DNA from: Streptomyces fulvorobeus | GTDB taxonomy: Bacteria > Actinomycetota > Actinomycetes > Streptomycetales > Streptomycetaceae | DNA length: 64,000 nucleotides | Assembly (NCBI RefSeq): GCF_013167895.1 | Contig: NZ_BLWC01000001.1 | Coordinates: forward strand, 1-64,000 | Direction of reading: 5' to 3' | In this document: positions 18,701-27,600 of the stretch, piece after piece | Numbering within the stretch: the stretch's first letter is position 1 | Layout of the letters: the number at the start of each line of letters is the position of its first letter | The notes under the pieces: generated by a model | The model's input: only the letters and a program-made list of their open reading frames with translations | Databases searched by the model: none | What the model was told of the DNA's origin: nothing | Program-made: the position numbers and the translations under genes

Positions 18701-20328
18701 ACCCTGTGGCCCTCTTCGACCCGGCGACCATGGACCGGTTGACCCGCCACTACCTTAGCATGCTGGAGCACGCGATCGAGCTACCTGACCTGCCGGTGGC
18801 CCGGTTGCCGATGCTGACCGGCGCGGAACGCAACTGGCTGGCGGACATGCTGGACAGCCCTGAGCAGACCGGCCCGGGCGAAGCGACCCTCCCCGCGCTC
18901 GTGGCGCGGCAGGTACGGCTGCGCCCTGCGGCGGTCGCGGTGGACGACGGAGCCCGACGGCTGACTTACGCCGAGCTCGACACCGAGTCGGCTCGGATCG
19001 CCGCACACGTGGCGGCCGCCGTGCCCGGGCCGGAGGCCCGTGTCGCGGTGTGCCTACCGCGGAGCGCCGATGCGGTCGCGGCCGCACTGGGGGTGCTGAG
19101 GGCCGGCGGGATCGTCGTACCGCTCGAGCCCGACGAACCGGCCGATCGGGTCGCACGGGTGCTGGCCGCCGCCCGGCCCGACGTCGTGCTGACGCGGCGC
19201 GGTCTCGGCGAGGAACTCGACGCGCGGGCGGGCACTCCCGTTCTGTTCTGGGAGGAGTTGGGCACCGCGCCCATGACACAACCGGGTACCGTCCGACGGA
19301 GCAATGCCGCATACGTCGTGTTTACGTCTGGCGTGACGGGGCCGCCCCTGGCCGTACAGCTCACCCATGAGGGCGTCACACGGATGGCTCCTGCGGGATT
19401 GCGCGAACCCAGTCAAGTGGTGGCAGTCGCTACTCCCATGGAATCCGTCTCCTCGGTCCTCGGGGTGTGGGGCGCTCTCGGCAACGGCTCCCGGCTGGTA
19501 CTGGCCCCGCCCACCGTGGCGGGGCTGAGCGAAACAGTTGCGCGCTCCGAAGGGGCTTCGGCGTGGCTCTCAACAGGGCACCTCCACGCGCTCCTGGAGT
19601 CTCGGCCGGAAGCACTTGACGGCCTGCGCCGACTTGTCACCGGCGGCGAGCCGCTCAGCCCAGTGCTCGTAGGGGCACTGCTCGATCGCGGCGTGCGGGT
19701 GGACAATGTGTATGGGCCGACGGAGGCGACCGGATTCGCCTGCTCGGCGGTGGAGTTGGATCATGCCGATACTGGGCGGCTCATCGGCCGGCCGGCCGCA
19801 GGAACCAAACTCTACGTGCTCGACGACCGGCTCGCCCAAGTACCGGTCGGCGTGCCGGGCGAGCTGATGGTCGCAGGCCGCAGCCTAGCCCGCGGATATG
19901 ACGGCCGGCCTGGCATGACCGCGCTGCATTTCGTCGCCGACCCCTTCGTGCCGGGCGGGCGGATGTTCCGTACCGGGGATCTGGTTCGGGTGCGCGCCGA
20001 CGGTGCGATCGAGTTCCTCGGGCGGCGCGCCGACCGGGTCGCCAGCCGCGGCCTGTGGGCCGGCCCAGACCGGACCGAGGCCCGACTGTACGCGCATCGG
20101 GATGTCGGGCAGGTGCTAGTGGTGGGCCGGGAGGGGCCCCGCGGTGAGCAATCTCTGATCGCGTACGTGGTGGGCCGCCGCGATGTTCCCGTCGATACGA
20201 CGGCGCTGCGCCGGTTCTGCCTCGCGGGCCTGCCGCGCCACCAGGTACCGACGGCAGTCGTCGAACTGGCCACGTTCCCGCTTGGCCCACGTGGCAAGGT
20301 AAACCTTCCTTCCCTGCCCACGCCGTGA
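15760..20328 (+). CDS. NRPS 1: A-PCP-C-A, last adenylation domain degenerate, no final PCP
   Basis: A 1522-residue peptide synthetase. It begins directly with an A domain (core FTSGSTGAPKG at about residue 146, [18 protein letters not shown]), then a PCP (Ser 529 in FFALGGHSL), a condensation domain (HHIVADDWS at about 714) and a second A domain. Hand-read code of A1 is D-A-L-Y-L-G-G-I-F-K, closest to valine-type codes. In A2 the ATP loop reads FTSGVTGPPLAVQ, the Asp that binds the amino group is missing (MESVSSVLGVW), and the QVKIRG core is RVASRG. The protein ends after A2 without a carrier. NRPS 2 begins with one, so the two probably dock. It is the last gene of the operon. Confidence 0.92.
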   Translation: MSRDIGCLHELFEQQAATRPDAPALVHDGEWISYAELNSRADRLARGLAAHGVPPGRTVGICLHRGIDLVVAVLGVLKSGCAYTMLDPAFPDRRLTRVIASADAAAVLTECRALPRAVSFAEVAAYDGAGLRVRTRGADPACVMFTSGSTGAPKGILTSHASLTATLIGQTYAAFGPEEVWLQCSPVSWDAFALELFGPLITGGVCVLQSGGAPEPEEIAELVMDHGITTVYVSASLMNFLLDEHPLMFTRLRQVLTGGEPASLTHVDRLLREFPGLRVINGYSPAENTIFTCCHTIEPSDVATASIPVGRAIANKTTYVLDDRLCAVPPGVTGELYMAGDGLAYGYVGVLAPTAERFVADPFGLPGQRMYRTGDLVRERADGALEFLGRSDQQVKIRGFRVEPAEIEAVLTSHPRVTRAAVVPFGEGTKTQLVAYVVGGADEEELRAHTAGRLPSHLVPSRFLVLPALPRTATGKLNRAALPSPTRLEPAGRTAATADEQLLCKLFAEVLALPEVRPEENFFALGGHSLAAAKVVGRLLRLEGVLLPARTVFDAPTAAQLAAGLERARQAGHAATRPTNDIERRPKDGPAPLSPIQTRLWIADRLNPGTAEYVIPIALRIGGPLDIAALTAALTELTRRHEPLRSRIVETDGEPVQVVDPVEPVAVPVTDIDAIDRFVTEQAERSIDLEIGPLLRVALGRIARDDHVLTLCVHHIVADDWSVSLLASELAHHYADAVGLPGPQQDALPELPVTFRDVASWQRARSSRLGSTAAYWRERLAGMPTVVELPADHDRPTRRDVLGDRRGFAVPPELVARVAAFGRARGATSFMVLLAAFTVLVQRRTGMNDFGIGTPVAGRDHPDTESLIGFFVNTVVLRADLSGDPDFATVLARTRETVLTALHHQELPFDRVVDEVKPVREASRNPLVQLNFTLRTARTSSWPLPGLDVQRLPADTRTSKFDLLLDLEERPDGSLAGMVEYPVALFDPATMDRLTRHYLSMLEHAIELPDLPVARLPMLTGAERNWLADMLDSPEQTGPGEATLPALVARQVRLRPAAVAVDDGARRLTYAELDTESARIAAHVAAAVPGPEARVAVCLPRSADAVAAALGVLRAGGIVVPLEPDEPADRVARVLAAARPDVVLTRRGLGEELDARAGTPVLFWEELGTAPMTQPGTVRRSNAAYVVFTSGVTGPPLAVQLTHEGVTRMAPAGLREPSQVVAVATPMESVSSVLGVWGALGNGSRLVLAPPTVAGLSETVARSEGASAWLSTGHLHALLESRPEALDGLRRLVTGGEPLSPVLVGALLDRGVRVDNVYGPTEATGFACSAVELDHADTGRLIGRPAAGTKLYVLDDRLAQVPVGVPGELMVAGRSLARGYDGRPGMTALHFVADPFVPGGRMFRTGDLVRVRADGAIEFLGRRADRVASRGLWAGPDRTEARLYAHRDVGQVLVVGREGPRGEQSLIAYVVGRRDVPVDTTALRRFCLAGLPRHQVPTAVVELATFPLGPRGKVNLPSLPTP

Positions 20329-20357
20329 CACTGACGAGCACCGCGGGACCGAGCGAT

Positions 20358-20398
20358 GCTGTTCGTGGCCCTCCGCAGAAGGGAAGGCCACGAGCAGC
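20358..20398 (+). terminator. Hairpin terminator of the plus-strand NRPS operon
   Basis: Thirty bases after the NRPS 1 stop, 20358-20370 pairs with 20386-20398 to give a 13-bp stem with one G:U pair and a 15-nt loop. There is no long U tract, which is common for actinomycete terminators. Its position between two converging operons supports termination. Confidence 0.65.
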
Positions 20399-20478
20399 AC
20401 GAGTGTGTCGGCGGTGACTTCCCGTGTTCTGAGTCAGCAATGCCTCTGCGGCTTGGGAGATGACCAGTCCGGGAAGAC

Positions 20479-20931
20479 ATGGCTTTTCGCGCCCGCTTGG
20501 TCCTGGCGTGTGCAGCGGTGGGTGAGGGCGGGCTTCCAGCGTCGACGAAAGTAGTCGCGGGCGAGACCGGTGTGACGCGGGAGCCGGCGTCAGGGTGGCG
20601 GGACGCCGTTCCGCTGGTTGCGTCCGCCGCCTGCCGTCTGGGCGGTGGCCAGGGTCTGCTTGCCCGCTGGCCGGATCGCCGAAGCAAGAAGCGCGCGGCG
20701 CCGTCCGGTGTCGGGAAAGCGTTGGCGGTCCTAGCCCTCCATAACCCGGCGAGATGTTCAGCTCGTGAGCCGCTTCCTTCCGCTCAGTGCCAGCACATGA
20801 GCCGGGCCTCGTTCCTCCAGGCGATAGCGGAGTGGTGTGCTGACGCCGTAACCCGCACCCGCAACGAGCACCTCGATCCCCACCCGGACACGTTGTCCAG
20901 CAACCCAGGCGCGAGGCGCCGTTCGTCCTGA
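20479..20931 (+). pseudogene. Possible IS630-like transposase remnant (N-terminal HTH)
   Basis: The first 45 or so residues of this frame (RARLVLACAAVGEGG ... GVTREPASGWRDAV) resemble the helix-turn-helix start of IS630-family transposases, but the middle is degenerate and the DDE core is not recognisable. The rest of the frame looks random. I regard it as a decayed fragment in the gap between the converging NRPS operons. This is a weak call from pattern only. Confidence 0.3.
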
Positions 20932-21164
20932 TGCGCGGTGTCCGCCGGGATGCTGCTCGGCGGCAACGGCCAGGCTCGTCCGTCCGCTCCCGGGGCCCCT
21001 ACTCTTTGGGCGACTGTCTGGGCGTCTGCGAGATCCGAGGTGGGAGCGTCAGCCGTCCGTGGAGGTGTCGACTCCGGTGTATTCGTAGGTCCAGCCCGGC
21101 GGGAGCATCAAGGGCCGGACGGGTATGTAGATGTGCCGGGCGGCAGGGTTCCAAGGCCCTGCCC

Positions 21165-21431
21165 CCAGCCGCCGCGAGCACGGAAACGTGCGGGCGAATG
21201 TGCGTCTCGGCCTCGCCCGCGTAAAGGTCGGCGGCGATCCGGCGCATCGTCAGGCCGGGAAGGTAGGCGACCGGGCAGCCCATGTTCCTTCGCGACCGTC
21301 AGCGACAGGGCGCCGATCGAGGCCGGCTGGTCGACCACGACCAGCACCGTTCCGGCCGATGTGACGGCGGTGGCGTAGCCCTTGCCGACGTCCAGGTCGA
21401 GGAAGACGTCTATGTCGCCGGTGTCGATCAC
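21165..21431 (-). pseudogene. IS110-family transposase N-terminal remnant
   Basis: The frame from GTG 21431 reads DVFLDLDVGKG and then VLVVVDQPASIGAL, the DEDD catalytic N-terminus of IS110-type transposases, but the spacing between these motifs is too short, so an internal deletion is likely. Near 21290 the homology jumps to another frame, where it continues as VAYLPGLTMRRIAADLYAGEA. The rest of the transposase is missing. This is a dead insertion-sequence remnant in the gap between the two NRPS operons. Confidence 0.7.
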
Positions 21432-21993
21432 GAGGCCCCTTCGCTCACGCCTTTCGTCCAGCCTGCCACGGCACCAAGCCCACATCCACGTTACGGAGAG
21501 CTCTTCCGCCTGGGTGAAGCCAGCGGTCAAGCCCTTCATCAGCGGTCCATCGATACCTCCGGGCCCGAAGGCCGGCGGCCCTTTGCGGAGCCACGAAAAA
21601 AGGTGACGGGGGGCGCGGGTCACCCCGACTGAACCCTTTGCGCACGGGGGAAACGACACGTCGTCGTTCTCTCACCTCCGTGGCGTGATCGGCTCGGACT
21701 GTCTCCGGGTGATCCTCTGCCGCACCGTCAGTGGATCCCACGGCAACCGGTTAACAAACTGCTGCAGAGCCTGCCGGCAGCTGCGCGGCCATCGGCTGGG
21801 TCGGCTTACGCCGGCCGTCCGGCCTCGGGCCCCGCAGCCAACACCCGCCTCACCACCACTGGTCCCGCCGCGGCAACGGCCCGAACGCGCCCATGAGCTG
21901 CGCCAACCCACCACAAAGCCGCTGGCTATCCCCGGCTTCACGCCATCAGGATGCCCACCAGCAGGCAATATCACTCAAGGTAACGAAGTATTA

Positions 21994-22353
21994 CTAGACT
22001 TCGAAGGTCGGAAACAGCGTCTCACGGTGGTCGATGCGGCCGCCGCGGAAGTGCGCCCAATCCCTGAATCGGAAGTCGACATCCGAGCCGTCCTTGAGTG
22101 TTCCGGTGAAGCGGCCACGGACGGCAACCCAGGGGCCGTCCGCGATGACCTGGTCAAGCGAGTGCCGGCCGCTGGAGATGATGCGGTCGTGCTCGTAGAA
22201 GCGGCGCAGGGCGGTCGCGCCGCGTATGTCGGACATACCCTGGCGTTCGTAGACGATGTCATGGTGGAAGTTCGCAAGGAATTCCTCGAGACGGTCGGCG
22301 TCGATCAAGTCGTAGCAGCGGCGGACCGTGTCAGCATGCGTCATGTCTCCCAT
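21994..22353 (-). CDS. SnoaL/NTF2-like protein
   Basis: A protein of about 119 residues with the cone-shaped NTF2/SnoaL-like fold pattern: an early RRCYDLIDADRLEEFLANF helix and a late hydrophobic strand set with HFRGGRIDHRETLF. Family members range from small isomerases and cyclases to accessory proteins. Start ATG 22353 has GGAGG about 13 nt upstream; ATG 22344 is also possible. It is the last gene of the long minus-strand operon, after the MbtH gene, so a tailoring or accessory role in peptide assembly is likely but not defined. Confidence 0.72.
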   Translation of the reverse strand: MGDMTHADTVRRCYDLIDADRLEEFLANFHHDIVYERQGMSDIRGATALRRFYEHDRIISSGRHSLDQVIADGPWVAVRGRFTGTLKDGSDVDFRFRDWAHFRGGRIDHRETLFPTFEV

Positions 22354-22394
22354 GGTGGAACCAGATCCTCCGTTCCAGTCATCCGCTGCCGCCA

Positions 22395-22610
22395 TCAGTC
22401 GGCGTCCATCGCGGCGATGAGGCTCTTGGGCCGCATGTCGGTCCAGTGCTCATTGACGTAGTCGAGGCAGGTCTGCCGACTGGCAGGGCCGCAGACGCGG
22501 TGCCAGCCCTTGGGTACCTCGGCGAAGCCGGGCCACAGGGAGTGCTGGCCCTCGTCATTGACCAGAACGAGGAAGGACTGCTCGTCATCGTCGAACGGAT
22601 TGGTCATCAT
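22395..22610 (-). CDS. MbtH-like NRPS accessory protein
   Basis: A 71-residue MbtH-family protein, which binds A domains and is needed for their folding or activity. The family pattern is complete: [32 protein letters not shown], then the [10 protein letters not shown]-terminus. Either of two adjacent ATGs (22610 or 22607) can be used; AAAGGAAAC precedes them. It lies just downstream of the P450 gene in the NRPS 2 operon and probably serves the A domains of both synthetases and possibly the stand-alone A domain. Confidence 0.93.
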   Translation of the reverse strand: MMTNPFDDDEQSFLVLVNDEGQHSLWPGFAEVPKGWHRVCGPASRQTCLDYVNEHWTDMRPKSLIAAMDAD

Positions 22611-22644
22611 GTTTCCTTTCCACAGGTTTCGCGATGGGGCGAGG

Positions 22645-23850
22645 TCAGCGGCTATGCAGCAGGACCGGTGCCGACTCGAAGCCCCAGATGAGGTTGGAGC
22701 GCAGCCGCAGCGCGGGGCCGGCCCTCTCTCCGCCGGAGAACGTCGACAGCAGTTCGCCGAAGAGCACGCACAGCTCGATACGCGCCAGGGTGGCCCCCAA
22801 GCAGTAGTGCGGGCCATTCCCGAAGGCGAGGTGTGGATTCGGGGTGCGCAGTCCGTCGAACCGCGCGGCGTCGGCGAAAGCCGCCTCGTCACGGTTGGCG
22901 GAAGGCATCCAGACCGTCACCGGTTCACCGGCGCGGATCGGCTGACCGCGGATTTCGGTGTCCTCGCGCGGTGTCCGCAGCACATGCATGGCCGGGCTGG
23001 TGTAGCGCAGGACTTCGTTGACCAGTGTGTCGATGTGTTCGGGCGCTTCGGCCGCCGCCCGCCACTGGTCGGGGCGGTCGACGAGCGCCAGCAGGCCGCC
23101 GACGCTCGCATGCCGGGTCGTCTCGTTGCCGCCGGAAATGAGGCCGTCACAGTTGAGGAAGATTTCCTCGTCAGTGAGCGGGATCCCGTCGACGGCGCCG
23201 TTGACCATGGTGCTGATGACGTCTTCGCGGGGCGTGCGCCGCCGCTCCGCAACCAGCTCGCGGTAGTACTCCAGGATGCTCGCGTGAGCCTCGAGACGCT
23301 CCAGCAAATCGGAGCCCCCCTCGCCGAACGCGGTTCTGGTGGAGCGCAGCATGAACGGCCAGTCGGCCTTGGGGACTCCGAGCGTGTCGCAGATGACGGA
23401 CAGCGGCAGCACGGACGCGACGTCGGTGAACTCGCAGCGCTCACCGTCGCGGACCGCGGCCAGCTCCTCTCGTATGGTGACGCGCATGTTCTGCTCGAGT
23501 CGGGCGGCCATCCGCGGGGTAAACGCGGAGTTGACCACCCGTCGGATCTTGGCGTGCCGCGGGGCATCCGTGACGATCATCAGCTTGCCGGCCGCAGCCG
23601 CGGTGGCGGCGGGATTGTGGTCCAGCCGCATGCCCCGCTCGGACACGAACGTCCTCGCGTCCTTCAGGACGCGGGCGGCGTCCTGGTGGCGTGTGACTGC
23701 CCAGAAGCCACTGCCGTCCGGCCGGGTGTTCCAGTGAACCGGCCGCTCGCGGCGTAGGCGAGCCCACACATCCTCGGCATCGCTCCGGGTGGCGAAGTCC
23801 TCGTCCGCGAGATCGATCTCAGCCAGGGCCGCGTGGGCGTCCGTCATCAT
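22645..23850 (-). CDS. Cytochrome P450, likely beta-hydroxylase of a carrier-bound amino acid
   Basis: A 401-residue P450. The haem-binding loop is [15 protein letters not shown] (Cys about residue 349), the I-helix oxygen motif is SGGNETTRH, and the K-helix carries NEVLRY. Bacterial P450s with a [12 protein letters not shown] I-helix and an NRPS setting (such as the NovI/NikQ group) often hydroxylate the beta carbon of an aminoacyl-PCP; this is family inference. With Phe predicted for the last NRPS 2 module, beta-hydroxyphenylalanine is one option. Its ATG overlaps the acetyltransferase stop by 4 bp and it sits before mbtH. Confidence 0.85.
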   Translation of the reverse strand: MMTDAHAALAEIDLADEDFATRSDAEDVWARLRRERPVHWNTRPDGSGFWAVTRHQDAARVLKDARTFVSERGMRLDHNPAATAAAAGKLMIVTDAPRHAKIRRVVNSAFTPRMAARLEQNMRVTIREELAAVRDGERCEFTDVASVLPLSVICDTLGVPKADWPFMLRSTRTAFGEGGSDLLERLEAHASILEYYRELVAERRRTPREDVISTMVNGAVDGIPLTDEEIFLNCDGLISGGNETTRHASVGGLLALVDRPDQWRAAAEAPEHIDTLVNEVLRYTSPAMHVLRTPREDTEIRGQPIRAGEPVTVWMPSANRDEAAFADAARFDGLRTPNPHLAFGNGPHYCLGATLARIELCVLFGELLSTFSGGERAGPALRLRSNLIWGFESAPVLLHSR

Positions 23851-24617
23851 GACCTACCGTCCTGTGCCGAACCCAGCTCGCTGACGAGGCGCTCGGCCCG
23901 GGCGACAGCGAGGACGCCGCCCGGGGTACCAAGCACCAGTTCCGGGAGGTGGCGGGAGACGACCTCGATCGGCCAGTCCCACCACCTCGCGGTGAGGAGC
24001 ATGCCGACTTCGTGGGGAGCGTAGCGGGACCGGATGGCCCTAGCCGGATTGCCCGCGACGATCTGGTAGGAGCCGACGTCGGAGGCGACGACCGCACCCG
24101 CGCCGATGATGGCGCCATCGGCGACAGTGACGCCCGGCATGATGGTGGCATGGCGGCCGATCCAGACGTCGTTGCCGATCACCGTGTCGCCCTTGCCGAC
24201 CGGGCCACGCTCGATCAGTGGGTCTATGAGGCGGTCCTGCCAGTCCCCGGGAAAGGTGGCGAACGGGAACGTGGTCGGCCCGTCGTACACGTGGTTGGCG
24301 CCCGCCATGACGAACGTGACACCGGCGGCGATGGAGCAGAATTTTCCGATCCGCAGTTGCTGTGGTCCGAACGCGTAGAGGACCCGTTCCTCCTCGAACC
24401 CACCGGTGTCCTCGGAGGCGTCGTAGTAGGAGTACCTGCCCGCGGCGACTTTGGCGCCGGGGGAGAGCACCGGCTGGACGAAGACGCAGCGGTCGTCACC
24501 GAGCGGGCGGGGCTCGTCAGGGTCGGGGATATCCAGGCCGTGGTCGGCTGCGTTGCGCCAAGCGTGGATCAGCGCGTGACGGCCGTCCCGTCCCGTCTCT
24601 TTGTGTTGTCGTGGCAC
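23847..24617 (-). CDS. Vat/CatB-type (XAT) hexapeptide-repeat O-acetyltransferase
   Basis: A 256-residue left-handed beta-helix acetyltransferase of the xenobiotic acetyltransferase group. Hexapeptide repeats are seen in [17 protein letters not shown] and [19 protein letters not shown]; the likely catalytic His is in AGANHVYDG. Vat and CatB enzymes inactivate streptogramin A and chloramphenicol by acetyl-CoA-dependent O-acetylation. Inside an NRPS operon it could acetylate a hydroxyl on the peptide, either as tailoring or as self-protection. The N-terminal 60 residues are longer than in Vat proteins. It follows the NRPS 2 stop by 49 bp. Confidence 0.82.
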   Translation of the reverse strand: MPRQHKETGRDGRHALIHAWRNAADHGLDIPDPDEPRPLGDDRCVFVQPVLSPGAKVAAGRYSYYDASEDTGGFEEERVLYAFGPQQLRIGKFCSIAAGVTFVMAGANHVYDGPTTFPFATFPGDWQDRLIDPLIERGPVGKGDTVIGNDVWIGRHATIMPGVTVADGAIIGAGAVVASDVGSYQIVAGNPARAIRSRYAPHEVGMLLTARWWDWPIEVVSRHLPELVLGTPGGVLAVARAERLVSELGSAQDGRS

Positions 24618-24666
24618 GCGGATGAACCCACCTTTCTGAAGAGTGTTGCGGACCGGCTGTGTTACG

Positions 24667-27600
24667 TCAGCCAGAGGGCGGGTTGTCCGCCGGTCCGTGG
24701 GGCGAGAAGCCCGCGCCGGGCAGCTCCGACAGCGCGGTCTGCAGGATCGGTCCGAGCTGGTCCACCGCCGCCTTCGTCATCATCGAGCCGTGCTCGGCGT
24801 CGACCGTATGGTGCTCGATCTTGCGGAGGTACTGGCTCCACGCGGCTTCGGCGGAACCCAGGGTCGCGACCGAGTGGGCCGCGGCGATACTCAGCACCCG
24901 ACCCTTGTACCCAACTGGTACCGGTGGCCCGAGAATGGCGGAGATGGCGAGTGCCGCGTCGATCAGCGCCTTGCTCTGCCGGTCGCCAAGGACGGTTTCC
25001 GTTCCTCCGCTGCTGAGGACCTCGTTGGCAACCCAGTCCACAAACGCGTCGGTGTTCTCACCGAGCACGAGCGCCTTCTCGTACGGCCGGGAGTCGAACA
25101 TGACGACGAGGTCGACCTGTCCGCCGGACGCTTCGATCCGGCTCGCCACCTCGTAGGCAAGCACGCCGCCGAGGGACCAGCCCATGATGATGTACGGACC
25201 GTCGGGGTACGTCGAGGTGATCAGGTCGGCGTAGCGCTCGGCCAGCTCCGCCATCGACTCCACCGCCCGGAAGCGGCCGTGACTCTCGGTCGCCTGGATG
25301 CCGTAGACGGGCTGCCCGCGGTCCAGATAGGGCAGGAGCGCCGCGTAACACCAGGCGAGCCCGCCGATCGGGTGGATGCAGAAGACGGGCCGGCCGTGGC
25401 CGGTATCGCGCTGCAGCTCGATGATGTTCGAGAACGGGTCGCTCGGGATGTCGTCCAGCCTGGCGGCAAGCGCGGCCGGGGTCGGCGCCTCGAACAGGGT
25501 CCTGATGCTGATCTCGGCGCCGAGCAGCGCGTGGACGCGGGTGATCAGCCGGACGGCGAGCAGTGAGTGTCCGCCCAGTTCGAAGAAGGCGTCGTCCGGT
25601 CCGACCTGCTCCAGTCCGAGCACTTGGGCGAAAACCTGGCTGAGGATCTTCGTCTGCCGGTCTGAGGCCGACCGCTCGTCGGGGCGTTCGTCGATTCGGA
25701 GGGACGGGCCAGCGTCCGGGGCTGGCAGGGCCTTGCGGTCGAGCTTGCCGTTCGGTGTCAGCGGCAGGGAGTCGAGAACGACCACCGCCGCCGGAACCAT
25801 GAACTCGGGCAGCCGGTGCGCGAGGAAGCGGCGCGCCTCGGCCGGATCGAACCCAGCCGGATCCACGCCGGAGGCGGGCACCGCGTACGCGACCAGGCGG
25901 ACGTCCCCGGGCGGTCCTCCCGTGCGATAGCCGCAGCTTGGCTCACTGCTGGGTGCCCGGTCAGCACCGAAACGACCTCGCCCGGCTCGATCCGGAACCC
26001 GCGGATCTTCACCTGCTCGTCCGTTCGGCCGAGGAACACCAACTCGCCCTCGCGGGACCAGGACACGAGGTCTCCAGTGCGGTACATGCGTGCTCCGGGT
26101 GCGCCGTACGGATCGGCAACGAAGCGCTCCGCCGTCAGCCCGGGCCGGTTCAGGTAGCCGCGGGCTAAGCCGGCGCCCGCGATGTAGAGCTCGCCGGGCA
26201 CTCCGGGCGGAACCGGGACGAGGATCGGGTCCAGTACGTACACCCGGGTGTTGGCCAGCGGACGGCCGATCGGCACCGTCGCATCCGAAGGGTCCAGCCG
26301 GTGCATAGTGGCGCAGACCGTTGACTCGGTGGGCCCGTAGGCGTTGATGACGCGTCCGAAGACGCGGGCCGCCTCGGCGACCTCGCTTGTGCACGCCTCG
26401 CCAGCCGTCACCAGGGTCACCCCCGCCGCATCGGATTCGAAGTCGGTACCGAGCAGCACGGCCGGCGGCAGCGTCGCGTGCGTGATCCCGTGGGTCCGGA
26501 CGAAGTCGACGAGCCCAGGTCCGGCGGTACGGTCCGAATCCGGTGCCACGACCAGGCAGGCGCCGTTCGCCAACGCCATCCATGTCTCCCAGACGGAGGC
26601 GTCGAAGCTGGCCGGTGCGAACTGCAGTACCCGTGCCTCGCAGTCCAGACCAAGGTGCACTTTTTGGGTGGCTACCATGCTGGGGACACCCGTGTGGGAG
26701 ACGACCACGCCCTTGGGCCGGCCGGTGGAGCCGGAGGTGTATATGACGTACGCGGCATGGGCGGGCAGCAGCGGCCGGATACGGGTCGCGTCGCACGGAT
26801 CGTCGGTGGGCCGCTGCCGCAGCGACCGAGCGAGCGACTCGTCGTCCAGGACGAGGATCTCCGTGCCTGGGTCGACGGGCAGCGTGGACGCCACCGCTCC
26901 GGTACTGATCACACACGTCGGCCGGGCGTCGCCGAGCATGAAGCCGATGCGGTCACCGGGAAGGCCGGGGTCGATCGGCAGGTACGCGGCTCCGGCCTTG
27001 AGCACGGCCAGCATGGAAAGGGTGAGCCGCTCGGAACGGGGCAGCGCCAGCGCGACGAGTTGCTCGGCGCCGACTCCTCGGGCGATCAACTCGTGCGCCA
27101 GTTGGTTTGACTCGCGGTTGAGTTCGGCATAGGTCAGCTCGAGGTCCCGGAACACCACGGCCGTTGCATCGGGGGTACGAGCTACCTGCGCGGCAAACAG
27201 GCCGGGCAGTGTGGCGTCCGGTACCGACTGGGCTGTGTCGTTCCACTCGAACAGCGTCTGCCGCAACTCCTCGGGGGTAAGTATGTTGAGCTCACCGACC
27301 CGGGTCTCTGCGGCGGCGGACGCCTCCTCGATCACACGCACAAGGCGGGCCGCCAGTGCTTCAACTGTGGCCTCGTCGAACAGATCGGCCCGGTATCGGA
27401 CTGACGCGGCGATCGGCTCCCCGGCTCCGTCGTCCGTGCCGTCCGCCGCATCGGGCTGCTTGACGTGTTGGAACACGAAGGACAGGTCGAAGGGCGCGAG
27501 GCCGGGGCCCACCCCCTGCCACTCGACCTCCAGGTCCTGAAAGGCCAACTCCGTCCAGTCCCCCGTCTGCATCGAGACGCTCACCTGGAACAAGGGGTTG

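Noticed and set aside
15760..20328. Epimerisation domain in NRPS 1
   Set aside because: The single HH-motif domain has the LSPIQTRLWI start and follows a PCP as a normal condensation domain before an A domain.
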